DNA of 64,000 bases from the NCBI GenBank assembly GCA_032622095.1, contig CP136067.1, positions 136,155,990-136,219,989 on the forward strand, in the 5' to 3' direction. Shown in pieces: positions 1-10,088 of this stretch (positions are counted from its first letter, which is position 1; each line of letters starts with the position of its first letter). The notes beneath the pieces are model-generated. The model searched no databases and was not told the origin of the DNA. It saw only the letters and a list, made by a program, of their open reading frames with translations. The translations under genes were made by a program, and so were the position numbers. This stretch comes from Siphonodentalium dalli. Its lineage: Eukaryota > Mollusca > Scaphopoda > Gadilida > Siphonodentaliidae.

Positions 1-404
1 ACATCATGGTAATTAAACATGTCTCACTCACACCATAGCAAATTCGCAGGACCCACCCACATCGTAGCAAATTAGCAGGACCCACCAACATCGTAGTAAA
101 TTAGCAGGACACACCAACATCATATCAATTAAGCAGGACCCACCCACTTCATAACAAATTAGCAGGACCCACCACATCATAGCAATTAAGCAGGACTCAC
201 CAACATCATAGCAATTAAGCAGGACCCACCCACATAATAGCAATTAAGTAGGACTCACCAACATCGTAGCAAATTAGCAGTACCCACCCACATCATAGCA
301 ATTAAGCAGGACCCACCCACATCATAGCAATTGAGCAGGACCTACCCACATCATAGCAATTGAGCAGGAATCACACGCATCGTAGCAAATTAGCAGGACC
401 ACTT
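1..404. repeat. ~30-bp minisatellite array
   Basis: About thirteen degenerate head-to-tail units of 29-30 bp, with a core of the form CATCATAGCAATTAAGCAGG followed by ACCCACC. Units alternate CATAGCAATTAAG and CGTAGCAAATTAG variants. The array is cut by the left window edge. The same unit occurs, not in tandem, inside hairpin elements at 12482-12545 and 14540-14679, so the array may have grown from such an element. Reading frames across it are by-products of the repeat. Confidence 0.9.
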
Positions 405-865
405 AACCATTTGTTTACTAAATACTCATTGATGAGTAGTTCCCTTAGGAAATGTTCAGATAATAAGTTCAACAAAACGTGCTCATATATCCTTATCATC
501 CCTCCAAACGAATAATATACCATTCCAATGTATACTGTTATAACTGCGTGGGAGATATCATTCAGTATAGACACATCCAACTTACAGGACACCGAGGGCA
601 CCGTCACACCCCGTATTAAAGCTCGTGGGCTCTACCAATACAACATTCAATTCAAATTTTGCAGCGTTCAGACATGACGATTTTGTATGTTCAGATATCC
701 TCAAATCAACAAATCGTGGGGTGAAGGAGAAGATTACTCGATCTTCTCGACCATCCCGCGCGCCTCGAACCCAACTACTCTCTTTATGCGGACAATTTTC
801 CATTCAGTATAAACATGGTTAACTAGAGTTGGCTTCTCGTGACTACACAAAAAACATTTCACCTT
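405..865. other. Non-coding interval between minisatellite and MITE
   Basis: I see no recognisable gene. A stretch near 700-790 is richer in G and C than its surroundings and is open in both directions for about 70 codons, but neither translation resembles a family I know. Confidence 0.4.
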
Positions 866-1329
866 TTAAAGATACGGGCAGCATTGGTGGTGGGTATGCG
901 GTTAAAATATTCAGCTCCGTCAAAAACCGCCATAAACAGAAAGAATAGTAAAATATAGACAGACCATTACGAAATATGGCATAAACAGTAAGTTATTGTC
1001 AAATGTTTTTCCTTTGTTGTTAGAGAACCTGGCTTTTGTTTAGATCCGGATTTGGTAAACATAAAGAGCGCTATTTGTTACTGTTTTCCTGATATGGATA
1101 TCATAAAGAGCGTTTATATCATTTTTGTGTGATTAACCAATAGAATTGCGCTGTGTTATGTAAAGAGAAGCAAAACTTCTGTAACACAGCAGGTTCTTGT
1201 TTACATACACCATCGTACTGATTATGTTTGGCATATGAACAAAACTTTATATATTTTAATATTCCTTCCGTTGATGGCGATTTCAACAAATACGAATATT
1301 TCGGCAACGAACGCCGCCCGTGCCTTTAA
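866..1329. mobile_element. Short inverted-repeat element (family A), diverged copy
   Basis: Begins TTAAAGATACGGGCAGC and ends CCTTTAA. Its two relatives at 24976-25424 and 39952-40400 begin TTAAAGGTACGG and end CACGTGCCTTTAA, so the ends form short inverted repeats of the type TTAAAGGYACG. Internally all copies share a GGCGGT...ACCGCC stem and two ATAAAGAGCG motifs (here 1061-1070 and 1103-1112). No coding capacity; a non-autonomous DNA element is the best reading. An ATTAAA poly(A)-type signal for the minus-strand lectin gene lies inside it (1255-1260). Confidence 0.6.
1255..1260 (-). promoter_or_regulatory. Candidate poly(A) signal of the lectin gene
   Basis: ATTAAA on the minus strand, 135 bases after the lectin stop codon. 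It lies inside the family-A element at 866-1329, so the transcript end may be supplied by a transposon. It is the only hexamer of this kind I noticed in the expected range; no transcript evidence is available. Confidence 0.35.
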
Positions 1330-1394
1330 GAATAACAGTTATATATTCCTTTCTTGTTCAGTGCATTTTGGTAATCTCTGTCTCTGCGAACACC

Positions 1395-2159
1395 TCAATC
1401 ATCATCATCATCATTGTTCTGGATTGTCAACGGCTCGTCGATGTGGCAGATAAACGGATAGCCGTTCCCGAAATCACATTTAATGTCATCCCACTCGTAG
1501 GCGCTAGTTGATTTCAGTTGAATACATTTGCCGGTGGCGTCGGGAGCTTGAAAACTCCATCTGAACCAGGTCATCGGACTTTCGTCGTAGAATCTCCAAT
1601 CAGCGGCCCCTGCGTTGTTGTTACCATCTATCCACCATTTAACAATATCAGGATATCCAGTGGTGAGAATATCTGCTATCCATTCCTGTGCCGATGGCGA
1701 TTTTATTACCAAGAGATGTCCACCATCGTCCATGCAGGTTGAGCCGGCCACTTCCCACTTCTGTTTCTGGTCTGCGTATATTTTATACCAACCCGATATG
1801 GTGGATTCGTATTTGTACTCCGGTGGCACAACGATTGACGTTTTTTGCTTTCTCCCGTTCATCCGATAGAACTTTGTATCAGGTCGCGATCCAGTGCATT
1901 CGATCTGTTTCGGAATGCAACTGTGTACTTCGCATTCATGTGTGTTTTTAGCGAAAGTGAAACCCAAGCATCTGCTGTCTTCCGAGCACACCAAAGAACA
2001 TTCCAATTTTGACCGCAATTCATTCCATCCCAATTTGCAAATGTTGCAATATAAGTTTTCTAATTCTGCCACAGATTTCCCTTGGTTGTACCTCACTTCT
2101 GAACATGTTGCTCGTGATATAAGAAGTAGAATAACATAGAGTGCTCTTCTATCTCCCAT
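1395..2159 (-). CDS. Secreted PAN/apple + C-type lectin-like protein
   Basis: A 254-residue protein from an intronless frame. Residues 1-19 (MGDRRALYVILLLISRATC) look like a signal peptide, which is why this ATG is preferred over one 46 codons upstream. Residues about 36-90 hold eight cysteines (38, 41, 54, 58, 64, 76, 81, 88) in a PAN/apple-like pattern around CSEDSRCLGFTFA. Residues 124-239 form a C-type lectin-like fold: Trp-rich WWIDGNNN, W..F....P..WFRW, WDD, and four cysteines (142, 212, 228, 238) matching the canonical two disulphides. The usual EPN/QPD sugar-selecting motif appears as APD (205-207), so calcium-dependent sugar binding is uncertain. The protein ends in an Asp run coded by an ATC microsatellite. 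Such lectins are typically secreted for recognition or adhesion; the ligand here is unknown. A broken paralogue lies at 4478-5460. Confidence 0.8.
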   Translation of the reverse strand: MGDRRALYVILLLISRATCSEVRYNQGKSVAELENLYCNICKLGWNELRSKLECSLVCSEDSRCLGFTFAKNTHECEVHSCIPKQIECTGSRPDTKFYRMNGRKQKTSIVVPPEYKYESTISGWYKIYADQKQKWEVAGSTCMDDGGHLLVIKSPSAQEWIADILTTGYPDIVKWWIDGNNNAGAADWRFYDESPMTWFRWSFQAPDATGKCIQLKSTSAYEWDDIKCDFGNGYPFICHIDEPLTIQNNDDDDD

Positions 2160-2327
2160 TTTTGTAAATGTATGTTCTCTAAGATTAATGGTCGTTATAA
2201 TGCCACTGATCAGTGACCTGTTTAGCGGTGGCGTGGTACCGTTCGCGCAGTGGTTCGGATTAATGTGATATTGTTGTTTGGACACACACACATTCACCCC
2301 ACATAATAAGAGTATGACTGTTTACGA

Positions 2328-2700
2328 TCATGGAAATTCTTTTGTGATAACCGCATCAGACACTCTGCGTTGTTATGGACAAATATCGATGGCCTGTATA
2401 ATTCACGAGGGGGAAACTCGTTTCTTATTCCCGTATATAGATGATTCTGAGGGACCTACTTGGACAATCTACGTTGTTTCTAGAAATGTATTAATATCCT
2501 AAATCAGTTGAAGAGGAATTTACGGCGAGGCACTCGTTTTGCGTGTCCCAGAAATGCTTTTGTGAGAACCTCCTTTGACAATCTGCGCTGTATGTGGAAA
2601 TATGTATGAGCCAGAGCATTTTAATAACAATTGCAAGAGGGACGAGGCGTTCTCGATTTCCGTGAATGTTTTTGACGCATTCTCATCAATCATGAATTTG
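2328..2700. repeat. Degenerate ~115-bp tandem repeats upstream of the lectin gene
   Basis: Three to four diverged units, each with the order ATGCTTTTGTGAGAACCT, GACAATCTGCGTTGT, ATGGAAATAT, CATTTTAATA, ACGAGGG, CTCGTTTC. Units start near 2330, 2441, 2554 and 2666. The same kind of unit lies upstream of the lectin pseudogene at 5620-6060, so the array predates the duplication that made the pair. The array may include promoter sequence; no TATA box is evident next to the gene. Confidence 0.6.
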
Positions 2701-2965
2701 AGTGTGTTTTAATCGATTGGAAGCAGTAGATTATATTGGGCTCAGTCCTGGTAACATGGATCCCTACCTATGTGGGCGTGTGGGGTGTTGTACATGTGGG
2801 TTTCTGGTGTCTCACCCCAACTTTGGCATAACTTTCAACAGTTGGAAAATTATGCGAAATGGAAATTCCTTAGCAAATAATAGATTCTAATTGGTTCATG
2901 CGTATCTACAGCTTCTATTTGCTTTAACCTTTCCATGAGTGGAGCTTCCTGAATTTTGAGAAAAT

Positions 2966-3011
2966 CCTGTGCCAATGCATTCTCTTATATATGCGAATCT
3001 CCCATAGGGAG
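2966..3011 (+). mobile_element. Solo arm of the 46.4-kb cruciform element
   Basis: CCTGTGCCAATGCATTCTC followed by TTATATATGCGA and CATAGGGA matches the arm of the palindrome at 46403-46633 almost base for base, but here only half of the hairpin is present. It shows that the palindrome belongs to a dispersed family. Confidence 0.6.
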
Positions 3012-3143
3012 TTCATGTGGAGTTTATTTGCCACGAAATATTTATTCAAGTCATGCAATTAAGAAAAAAGAGCTTTCGACTTTTTCTCCGCTTGCAACAA
3101 CAAAGAGCCAAGCAAACCCTCGAACAACGCACATGCACAGTAA

Positions 3144-3205
3144 GGGCGCGTTCACACACGAGCAAATTTGCCTGGCATTATTTTTGGCGCGCACTTTGAC
3201 ACAGA
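3144..3205 (+). mobile_element. Truncated Harbinger-like terminus
   Basis: After TAA the sequence GGGCGCGTTCACACACGAGC resembles the terminal repeat of the element at 8842-10088 (GGGTACGTTCATACACTGGC), and the next ~40 bases are also alignable. I found no opposite terminus, so this is either a fragment or a chance similarity. Confidence 0.35.
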
Positions 3206-4477
3206 AAGCAAACGAACGCATAAATGCTTATATAATGTACCTGTACCCGCAGCCAATTACGCCAGAAGCAAAAACTATGTTGTTCCACCTCTAACGATGC
3301 CACCGAAATTAGGCTGTAAATAGCATTAAATTATCTCACAAGAATCAATCATATAGGCATTTGAAGGAAAGTGCCAACAGCACCGTTACATACAGAACAA
3401 CACAATTCAACTTGTCGTAAGCTTTGGTAAAGATGCATTTCATACCCATTTGCCGTTCATATTCTTGTTGTCGTCCAAGATTTTATCCCGACTATTCAGA
3501 AAAAAGATATGGTCAAAGTTATTTTTTGGAGAATAGCATTCACATCTTCCTTATTTTGTGAGTCCATGGTCGATATCTGATGTCTGAGATCACAAATCAT
3601 CACCACTCTGTGTCCATCTCACAACCCACGGTAGGGAATCACGTGGTTTCGAGGTTGGTGAGTACCGCACATTAAAAATGGTCAAGACGAGTGAAAATGC
3701 ACACAACCATAATATATGAGGAATTGACGCTAAACATAGCATTATTACTGTTACGATCATAACTATGCTACTTTATTTGTTTTAAATGTTGATACCTTAT
3801 GTGTTCGGGAATACTCACTGAGTACTTTTCTAGAAGATTCTGACCAAAGTTGACAGTCGGAGGTGCGTGGAATACACCAGTCCATACATCTAGGAGAATC
3901 CTTCGACTGGCAACTTTCAGAATGTTAGAGCAAACAACTGTGAGTTTGGACAAAAATGAGGTATAAGCTAGCTTATATAGCATAATTATGCTTGTAGCTG
4001 CCAAAATACTATGTAATAAATCATTTTATTACATGATCCTACCATTATTCCATTCAATAAACCCATTCTATAAATTTTTATTTTAAACGTTCGTTGCATA
4101 ACAGGAAATAGTGCCTATTGACCTTTTACTTCCGATTTGTCGCCTGTTTACATTCCGATATTTGCCCAACAAATTATAATGACTGAAGAGTTTGAAAAGT
4201 TATGTCATTAATTATACGCCAATAAATACGCCAAAGAGTCTTTATTTATCTGGGACTATTTCTTTACGCGGGTAAATAACGCATAGTTACGGGAAACGTC
4301 ATCGCATGCCTTATATAAGCCGATGTTAGTTTCGCGTCCAATTTGTTTATTTAAATATGTTTTATTGAGGGTTTGTAATGTAATCAATAGAATCTGCAAC
4401 TCGTCCAGTAAATTAGATAATTCCGCTATAAACTGGGAACTCGTTGTAGATCATCTATATCCTAGTTTATTACCTTT

Positions 4478-5460
4478 TTCTGGATTGTCAGTTACGGCTC
4501 TTCGACGTGGCAGATAAACGGTGGACTATTATGGCAGTACATGTCGCATATCTCCGTTTGTAGCCACTAATGACCTCCAGTTGAATAATTGTTTTTCAGA
4601 ATGGGCTACATCGATGCCCAGGCCATCAGAATCAGAGATCACTGAGTCGCGGCCATATTTGGATCCATCCAGCCCCCATTCCGCGGTTTAAGTTCTACAG
4701 GTCAAAGTTATGGATGTAAATTCCATATATGGAGTTTTGAATATTCATGAGTTCCATATATGGATTTCATGAATAGTACTGAATTCCATATATGGCATGC
4801 AACAATAACTTTGACATGTAAAACACTTAAACCGCGGAATGTGGGGCTGGATAGATCAAATATGGCCACGACTCAGTGATCTCCCGTATTGCATCATGGC
4901 ATATTCAATCAGCGGCAATGTTGTTACCATATATATGCATAATTTGACCGCAACATAATTATCCGGACGGAGTTGCTGCTATCCAACACCGCGGCGCCTG
5001 TAATTTATTGCCAGGAGATTACCACAATCGGACCTCCAGATATTCAGATATTGTCGGTTGTTTCCCAGACCTGTTTCGCCGACCCTTTTATTATATACCA
5101 ACCGCTTATTGTGGATTCGTATTTGTAATCCGGTGGCACGTGGATTGCAGCATTTCTTCCGATTGCAACCAATCTGCCTCGGAACAAAATGGTGCAATTC
5201 ACATGCATGTGTGTCTTCCGCGAATGCAAAACCCAAACATCTGCTATCTTCCAAGCAAACAATTAAAGGAACACTCAAGTTTCGACCGCAATCCTATCCG
5301 CCCCAATTTGCAGATACTAAAATATAATTTTTTTTATAAATGTGCTGCTGCGTGCTTTTCTTTTATTGTATCTCATATCATAACCTGATTCCCATGATAC
5401 AAAAACGTAATAGTATAGAGGGCTCTTCTGTCCATAATTGCAGGTAAATGTTCACGGAGA
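4478..5460 (-). pseudogene. Broken paralogue of the PAN + C-type lectin gene
   Basis: Aligns to the lectin gene at 1395-2159 through most of its length. The SRCLGFAFAEDTHACELH segment of the PAN domain is at about 5150-5255, and PPDYKYESTISGW (113-124 in the intact protein) follows in a different frame. The lectin-fold region is present only as frameshifted DNA, and the element at 4635-4883 splits it. The 3' end is recognisable at 4478-4515 (GGCAGATAAACGG, as at 1446-1458). At least two frameshifts plus the insertion rule out a functional product. The sequence upstream (GCTGATCAGTGACTTGTTGA near 5480) also matches the intact gene's upstream region, so the duplication included flanking DNA. 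Confidence 0.8.
4635..4883. mobile_element. Non-autonomous inverted-repeat element inside the lectin pseudogene
   Basis: 249 bp with ~80-bp imperfect terminal inverted repeats: GAGATCACTGAGTCGCGGCC at the left, with the reverse complement of GAGATCACTGAGTCGTGGCC at the right. The repeats continue through CCGCGGTTTAAG and TCAAAGTTA. The centre has three ATTCCATATATGG-type motifs. Homology of the pseudogene to the intact gene resumes on both sides. No target duplication is clear, so the superfamily is not assigned. Confidence 0.8.
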
Positions 5461-5619
5461 TTGAAAGTTTGTTAAAAACGCTGATCAGTGACTTGTTGAT
5501 TGTGGTACGGTTCGGTGTGGCGATTTGGAATACTGTGAAAAATATGAGACTGGTGGATGAATAATGGTCCATATACCGTTGTTCGGACATGCGCGCCTTC
5601 TTTCTCGATCAATATTACG

Positions 5620-6060
5620 CCGAGGACGACTGGTTTCCGATTCCATGAGATACTTTTGTGATAACCTACTTGGACAATCCGCATTGTTTATTTGTGCATT
5701 TGTGCATATATCAATAGCCTAGAGTAGTGTAACAGCAATTCGCACAGAGAAACCCCTTCCTGGATTCCAGTCGATGCTTTTGTGAGGACCTCCTTGGAGG
5801 GACACTCTACGTTATGAAAATATATGAATGGCCCAACAGAATTTAAGAACAATTGACGAGGGAAAATTCGTTTCTGGTTCCTGTATACGTATGATTTTCG
5901 AGGACCTCTACGTTGATAATGGAAATATTGTATACCAGTGGAATGCAACATTTTAATAGCAATTCAACAATGAGTTCACGGAAACAATTTTGTGAGAACA
6001 TCCTTGGATAATCTGTTTCTATATAGATCTATGTATCAATGACGTAGATCATTTTAAGGG
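5620..6060. repeat. Degenerate tandem repeats upstream of the lectin pseudogene
   Basis: Three to four diverged units of the kind seen at 2328-2700: GATGCTTTTGTGAGGACCTC, CATTTTAATAGCAATT, GACGAGGGAAAATTCG and TTGTGAGAACATCCTTGGA. Units sit near 5640, 5770, 5890 and 5985. Confidence 0.55.
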
Positions 6061-6863
6061 TCATACGCACGTTTTGTCAAATTTTCCTGGTATGTCAAAA
6101 TGGATTTTCTCAAAATCTATTAGGAATATCTTTGTGAAATTTGGTACAGGCGATTATTGTGACACAATAATTTAAGAACCATCGACATTTGGATATTATT
6201 ACCTCATTTACTTTACTTCTATGGCATGAAATATATCTAAAATATCACTGTTTTCAGGTACCCAGAACTTCTGTAAAATATATATATTTTTTAAAGTGCA
6301 GTTCATATATCCATGGAATCATATCTCATGGTCATGAGAGGGGACATGGGTCATGGGTCCATAACCAAGTTAAAGCTGATCACAATATCTCCTAACAGTG
6401 TGGCCTAATTCATGCTGATTGCTCCCTGCTTGAGTGGACCACACTGCATATCAACATTTGTTTCCAATGGGCTGGAATATCTGTGATGCTTTATTCTTCA
6501 TTTGTATACAGTGGTAACTGGACCCGGGGGCGTTATTAGATATAGGTCCCCATTCACCCCAGATGTCACTAATAATTAATTTATATATTTTTTGGCCAGA
6601 GGCTCGGGGCTGAAAAATGTGTACGTATGGGTAATTTGACCCGGAGAATCTTATTAGATAGTCCCGTTGACCTCAAATTTATCTCTTAAAAGGGCAAACA
6701 TAATTAACTACCTGATGAATTATATACCCTGGTCGGTGAAAATTGAAACACGTGGATATGACACATGTACAACGTGATTTAAAACAAATCTATTAATCAT
6801 TTTATAGAACTAACAGGAAATTGTCTGGCTCCGTCATTAATTATTTCCGTTTCGAGATGACCG
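6061..6863. other. Gene-free interval
   Basis: AT-rich unique-looking sequence. I see no coding region, repeat array or transposon end in it. Confidence 0.4.
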
Positions 6864-7189
6864 CTATCTTTCAAGTTGAAGTTGCAGAATTTCTCGTTTC
6901 ATGTTTTCATTTTCTTCAACAAGTTCGAGATTCGCCATTTCGCTGGAATGTTTCTCCGCAGCTAGAATCCTCTCCATTGGTTTAAGTCTCTTCTGAGTCG
7001 TCGTATTGCTCGCGCTGTGAGGGAATCTGCTAATTCGAGGACTTGTATGTTTTCATCCGTTGTAGTCAGTCTTTTGTACTTTTTCGAAGATGCACCATAT
7101 ACTGGTATCAACAAGTGTTCCATGTCATAATTGATTGGTTTTTTTTCTGGATAACTGATTGGTTTTTTTTCTTCTGGATAATGATACAT
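6864..7189 (-). pseudogene. Unrecognised basic/coiled-coil coding fragment, one frameshift
   Basis: Two minus-strand frames join into one plausible protein stretch. The first frame (7189 to about 6970) reads through LTTTDENIQVLELADSLTAR and RAIRRLRR. It then stops, and a one-base shift near 6985 leads into ILAAEKHSSEMANLELVEEN and MKREILQLQLER before a stop at 6864-6866. The basic run followed by a leucine-spaced acidic/basic helix resembles a basic-zipper or coiled-coil segment, but I cannot name a family. There is no start context, and the upstream frame is closed. It could be a degraded exon or transposon-encoded protein. Confidence 0.35.
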
Positions 7190-8841
7190 ATTCTAATAGA
7201 TGGGCAATATTGGATCCTATCTGGACTTATGAACGTGAACGTATTGATCATATATGGAGATGGTTTTGTCATCGACCGCCTTCAACACCTTTGACTAAAC
7301 TATCTATCTATACGTAAGTATACGTAGCTGCCCACCATCCTTCCCGATACACCAAAGCATCTGATATTTGTTTTTTACTTTATTAACTCCTTAGTCACTA
7401 ATTTAGAATTTGAAAATACCACGCCTATACAGAAAGTGGGGGCAATGCCATAGATATAGGTTCCAATACATACGGCATATATTGCTATGTAGTGTTTATA
7501 TATATCCTAGAATAATATAGGGACTGTTTGCCGTGTGTATGGAGCCTCTGTGTGTTGTAACTTGTAATACTTTTCCCACAATGACGTAGAGCAGACCACC
7601 CTATTACCAAGAAGGGCGTTATGGAACAACATCTGTACAATATATACTAATCCTTTTATTTCAGACAAAAAGAACGCCCTTATCCCTGCCACGTGGGTGT
7701 GTATGGGGTATGTAAACACGTGACTTATATATCTAAGGAATTAATAAAGACATTTAACATTTAAAAAAAATGTTATAATAACAATAAATAATCTTCATAA
7801 TTGGCACATTACGCGTATAGAACAAACATGTTTCAGTATATTGAGAAATTATTTTTCATATCACATATCCTGGCCCTAATATTCCATTGGTCTGTCATAA
7901 TGTTTGTGTATGTAAGTCCACGTATAAATGCCATGAATACCATTTATTCACAAAATATAACAATAAATGCTGTACAATGTACCAAATCTAACCATCACAA
8001 ATCCGAAAGCTACCATGAAGAGGCGCCCTAATCAGCCTGTATATATTAATCGACAACAGATGAATTTAACAGGTGCTGTCTTATACTTTGGCCATTTTAG
8101 TGTCCCTCTTTCCCCAACAAATCATCCCTTGGAGATTATAACACTATGTGGTCCATTATCTTAAATGTGTACATAGTTTGATTTGATAGTTTTAACTAAT
8201 AAGCTTATCTAGCACTTCCTACTCCCCTCATTATATTTCCATTTGTCACCTCTCTGGCTCAGCGTGAAATTTCCAACCTTCATAATTTACTAATCCAAAA
8301 AAGCCCATAGGGCGAAGCTTTCGGATTCTGTTACTGTTTTATTATTATATTGTGTCGACTTATATGAACTAATACTCTTTTATACAAAACAAAATAAAAG
8401 CGACATAGAGTAAGCCGGTAAAATGAGTCTTTTTGTCTAACCGCCTGTTCGCAGAAGCGACCATTGCTCCAGGCTGTATAATGCAATTATCTCATTGGTT
8501 CACACATCTAATTGCGGTAGGGTCAATTGGGTCGGTCCCTGGTTATCAGAGACGACGCGATCCCTGGAATAATAGGATGTCAGAATTATTTCAACACGCA
8601 ATAATTAAAGATGTGAGATCTGAAACGACGTCGGTTGCAAAAGCAAAATGAATGGGACAACAGAATGGGACCATTACCAATCTTGTAAGCACGATGTGTT
8701 TCAAAAATGTTGAAATTAATTATTTTTAGCTCAGAACCCAGATAAAAATAAAACAAATTCTCATAAATCATAAGTTGCATATTCTAGATGACCGAATTAT
8801 GTAATCACCAAGTATACGCGTTAATTTGTGACTGTGTGTTA
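7190..8841. other. Gene-free interval
   Basis: Short reading frames only, none recognisable. No repeat structure beyond simple T and A runs. Confidence 0.4.
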
Positions 8842-10088
8842 GGGTACGTTCATACACTGGCAAGTTTGTACTGCATTTTTATTTCTGGCATTTTCTCTCA
8901 GAAAAACCGTACGGTACCAGAATATGAACGGCAACATTCATATAGCATTCATATAGCATTCATATAGCATTCATATAGCATTCATATAGCATTCATATAG
9001 CATTCATATAGCATTCATATAGCATTCATATAGCATTCATATAGCATTCATATAGCATTCATATAGCATTCATATAGCATTCATATAGCATTCATATAGC
9101 ATTCATATAGCATTCATATAGCATTCATATAGCATTCATATAGCATTCATATAGCATTCATATAGCATTCATATAGCATTCATATAGCATTCATATAGCA
9201 TTCATATAGCATTCATATAGCATTCATATAGCATTCATATAGCATTCATATAGCATTCATATAGCATTCATATAGCATTCATATAGCATTCATATAGCAT
9301 TCATATAGCATTCATATAGCATTCATATAGCATTCATATAGCATTCATATAGCATTCATATAGCATTCATATAGCATTCATATAGCATTCATATAGCATT
9401 CATATAGCATTCATATAGCATTCATATAGCATTCATATAGCATTCATATAGCATTCATATAGCATTCATATAGCATTCATATAGCATTCATATAGCATTC
9501 ATATAGCATTCATATAGCATTCATATAGCATTCTATAGCATTCATATAGCATTCATATAGCATTCATATAGCATTCATATAGCATTCATATAGCTTGCAT
9601 ATAGCATTCACATAGCATTCATATAGCATTCACATAGCATTCACATAGCATTCACATAGCATTCATATAGCATTCATATAGCATTCATATAGCATTCATA
9701 TAGCATTCATATAGCATTCATATAGCATTCATATAGCATTCATATAGCATTCATATAGCATTCATATAACATTCATATAACATTCATATAGCATTCATAT
9801 AAAAACGACGTGAGGAGTAAATTGTCGGTAGTTCCAATATTAAGGTGCTACCAACACTTTGCTTTAAAATGCCTGTATAATTGATTCTTGCGAGATAATT
9901 GCATGCTATATACAGGCATCTATAGTATCGCTACTAGTGGAACTACATATTTTTAACTGTTCATACTGTGGTACTGATGCATTCTACATGCATGTTTCCG
10001 ATCACAATCTGGTAACATTGGCTTTCCTGTGAGAAAATGCCTGTAAAACATGCTATGCATATAGACTTGCCAGTGTATGAACGTACCC
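8842..10088. mobile_element. PIF/Harbinger-type non-autonomous element with internal satellite
   Basis: Terminal inverted repeats of ~25 bp: left GGGTACGTTCATACACTGGC, right end its reverse complement (GCCAGTGTATGAACGTACCC, 10069-10088). TTA flanks both ends (8839-8841 and 10089-10091), the 3-bp TWA target duplication expected for PIF/Harbinger. No transposase is encoded. Most of the 1247-bp interior is an 11-bp satellite. Confidence 0.75.
8935..9801. repeat. 11-bp satellite CATTCATATAG, ~79 copies
   Basis: Near-perfect tandem array of CATTCATATAG. A one-base deletion near 9533 and a cluster of CATTCACATAG variants at about 9608-9660 break the uniformity. It is confined to the inside of the Harbinger-type element, and its long perfect core suggests recent slippage growth. 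Confidence 0.97.

Larger units (their letters stand above)
2701..4477. other. Gene-free interval with two transposon end fragments
   Basis: Holds a single arm of the cruciform element (2966-3011), a Harbinger-like end (near 3144) and a TATATAAG box (4312-4319) with nothing recognisable after it. No translated frame in it matches a known family. Confidence 0.4.

Noticed and set aside
4312-4319. TATATAAG as a core promoter on the plus strand
   Set aside because: No coding region follows, only the 3' end of a minus-strand pseudogene; AT-rich DNA yields such boxes by chance.
8935-9801. CRISPR-like regular repeat
   Set aside because: 11-bp units are contiguous with no spacers, and the context is eukaryotic; it is a satellite.
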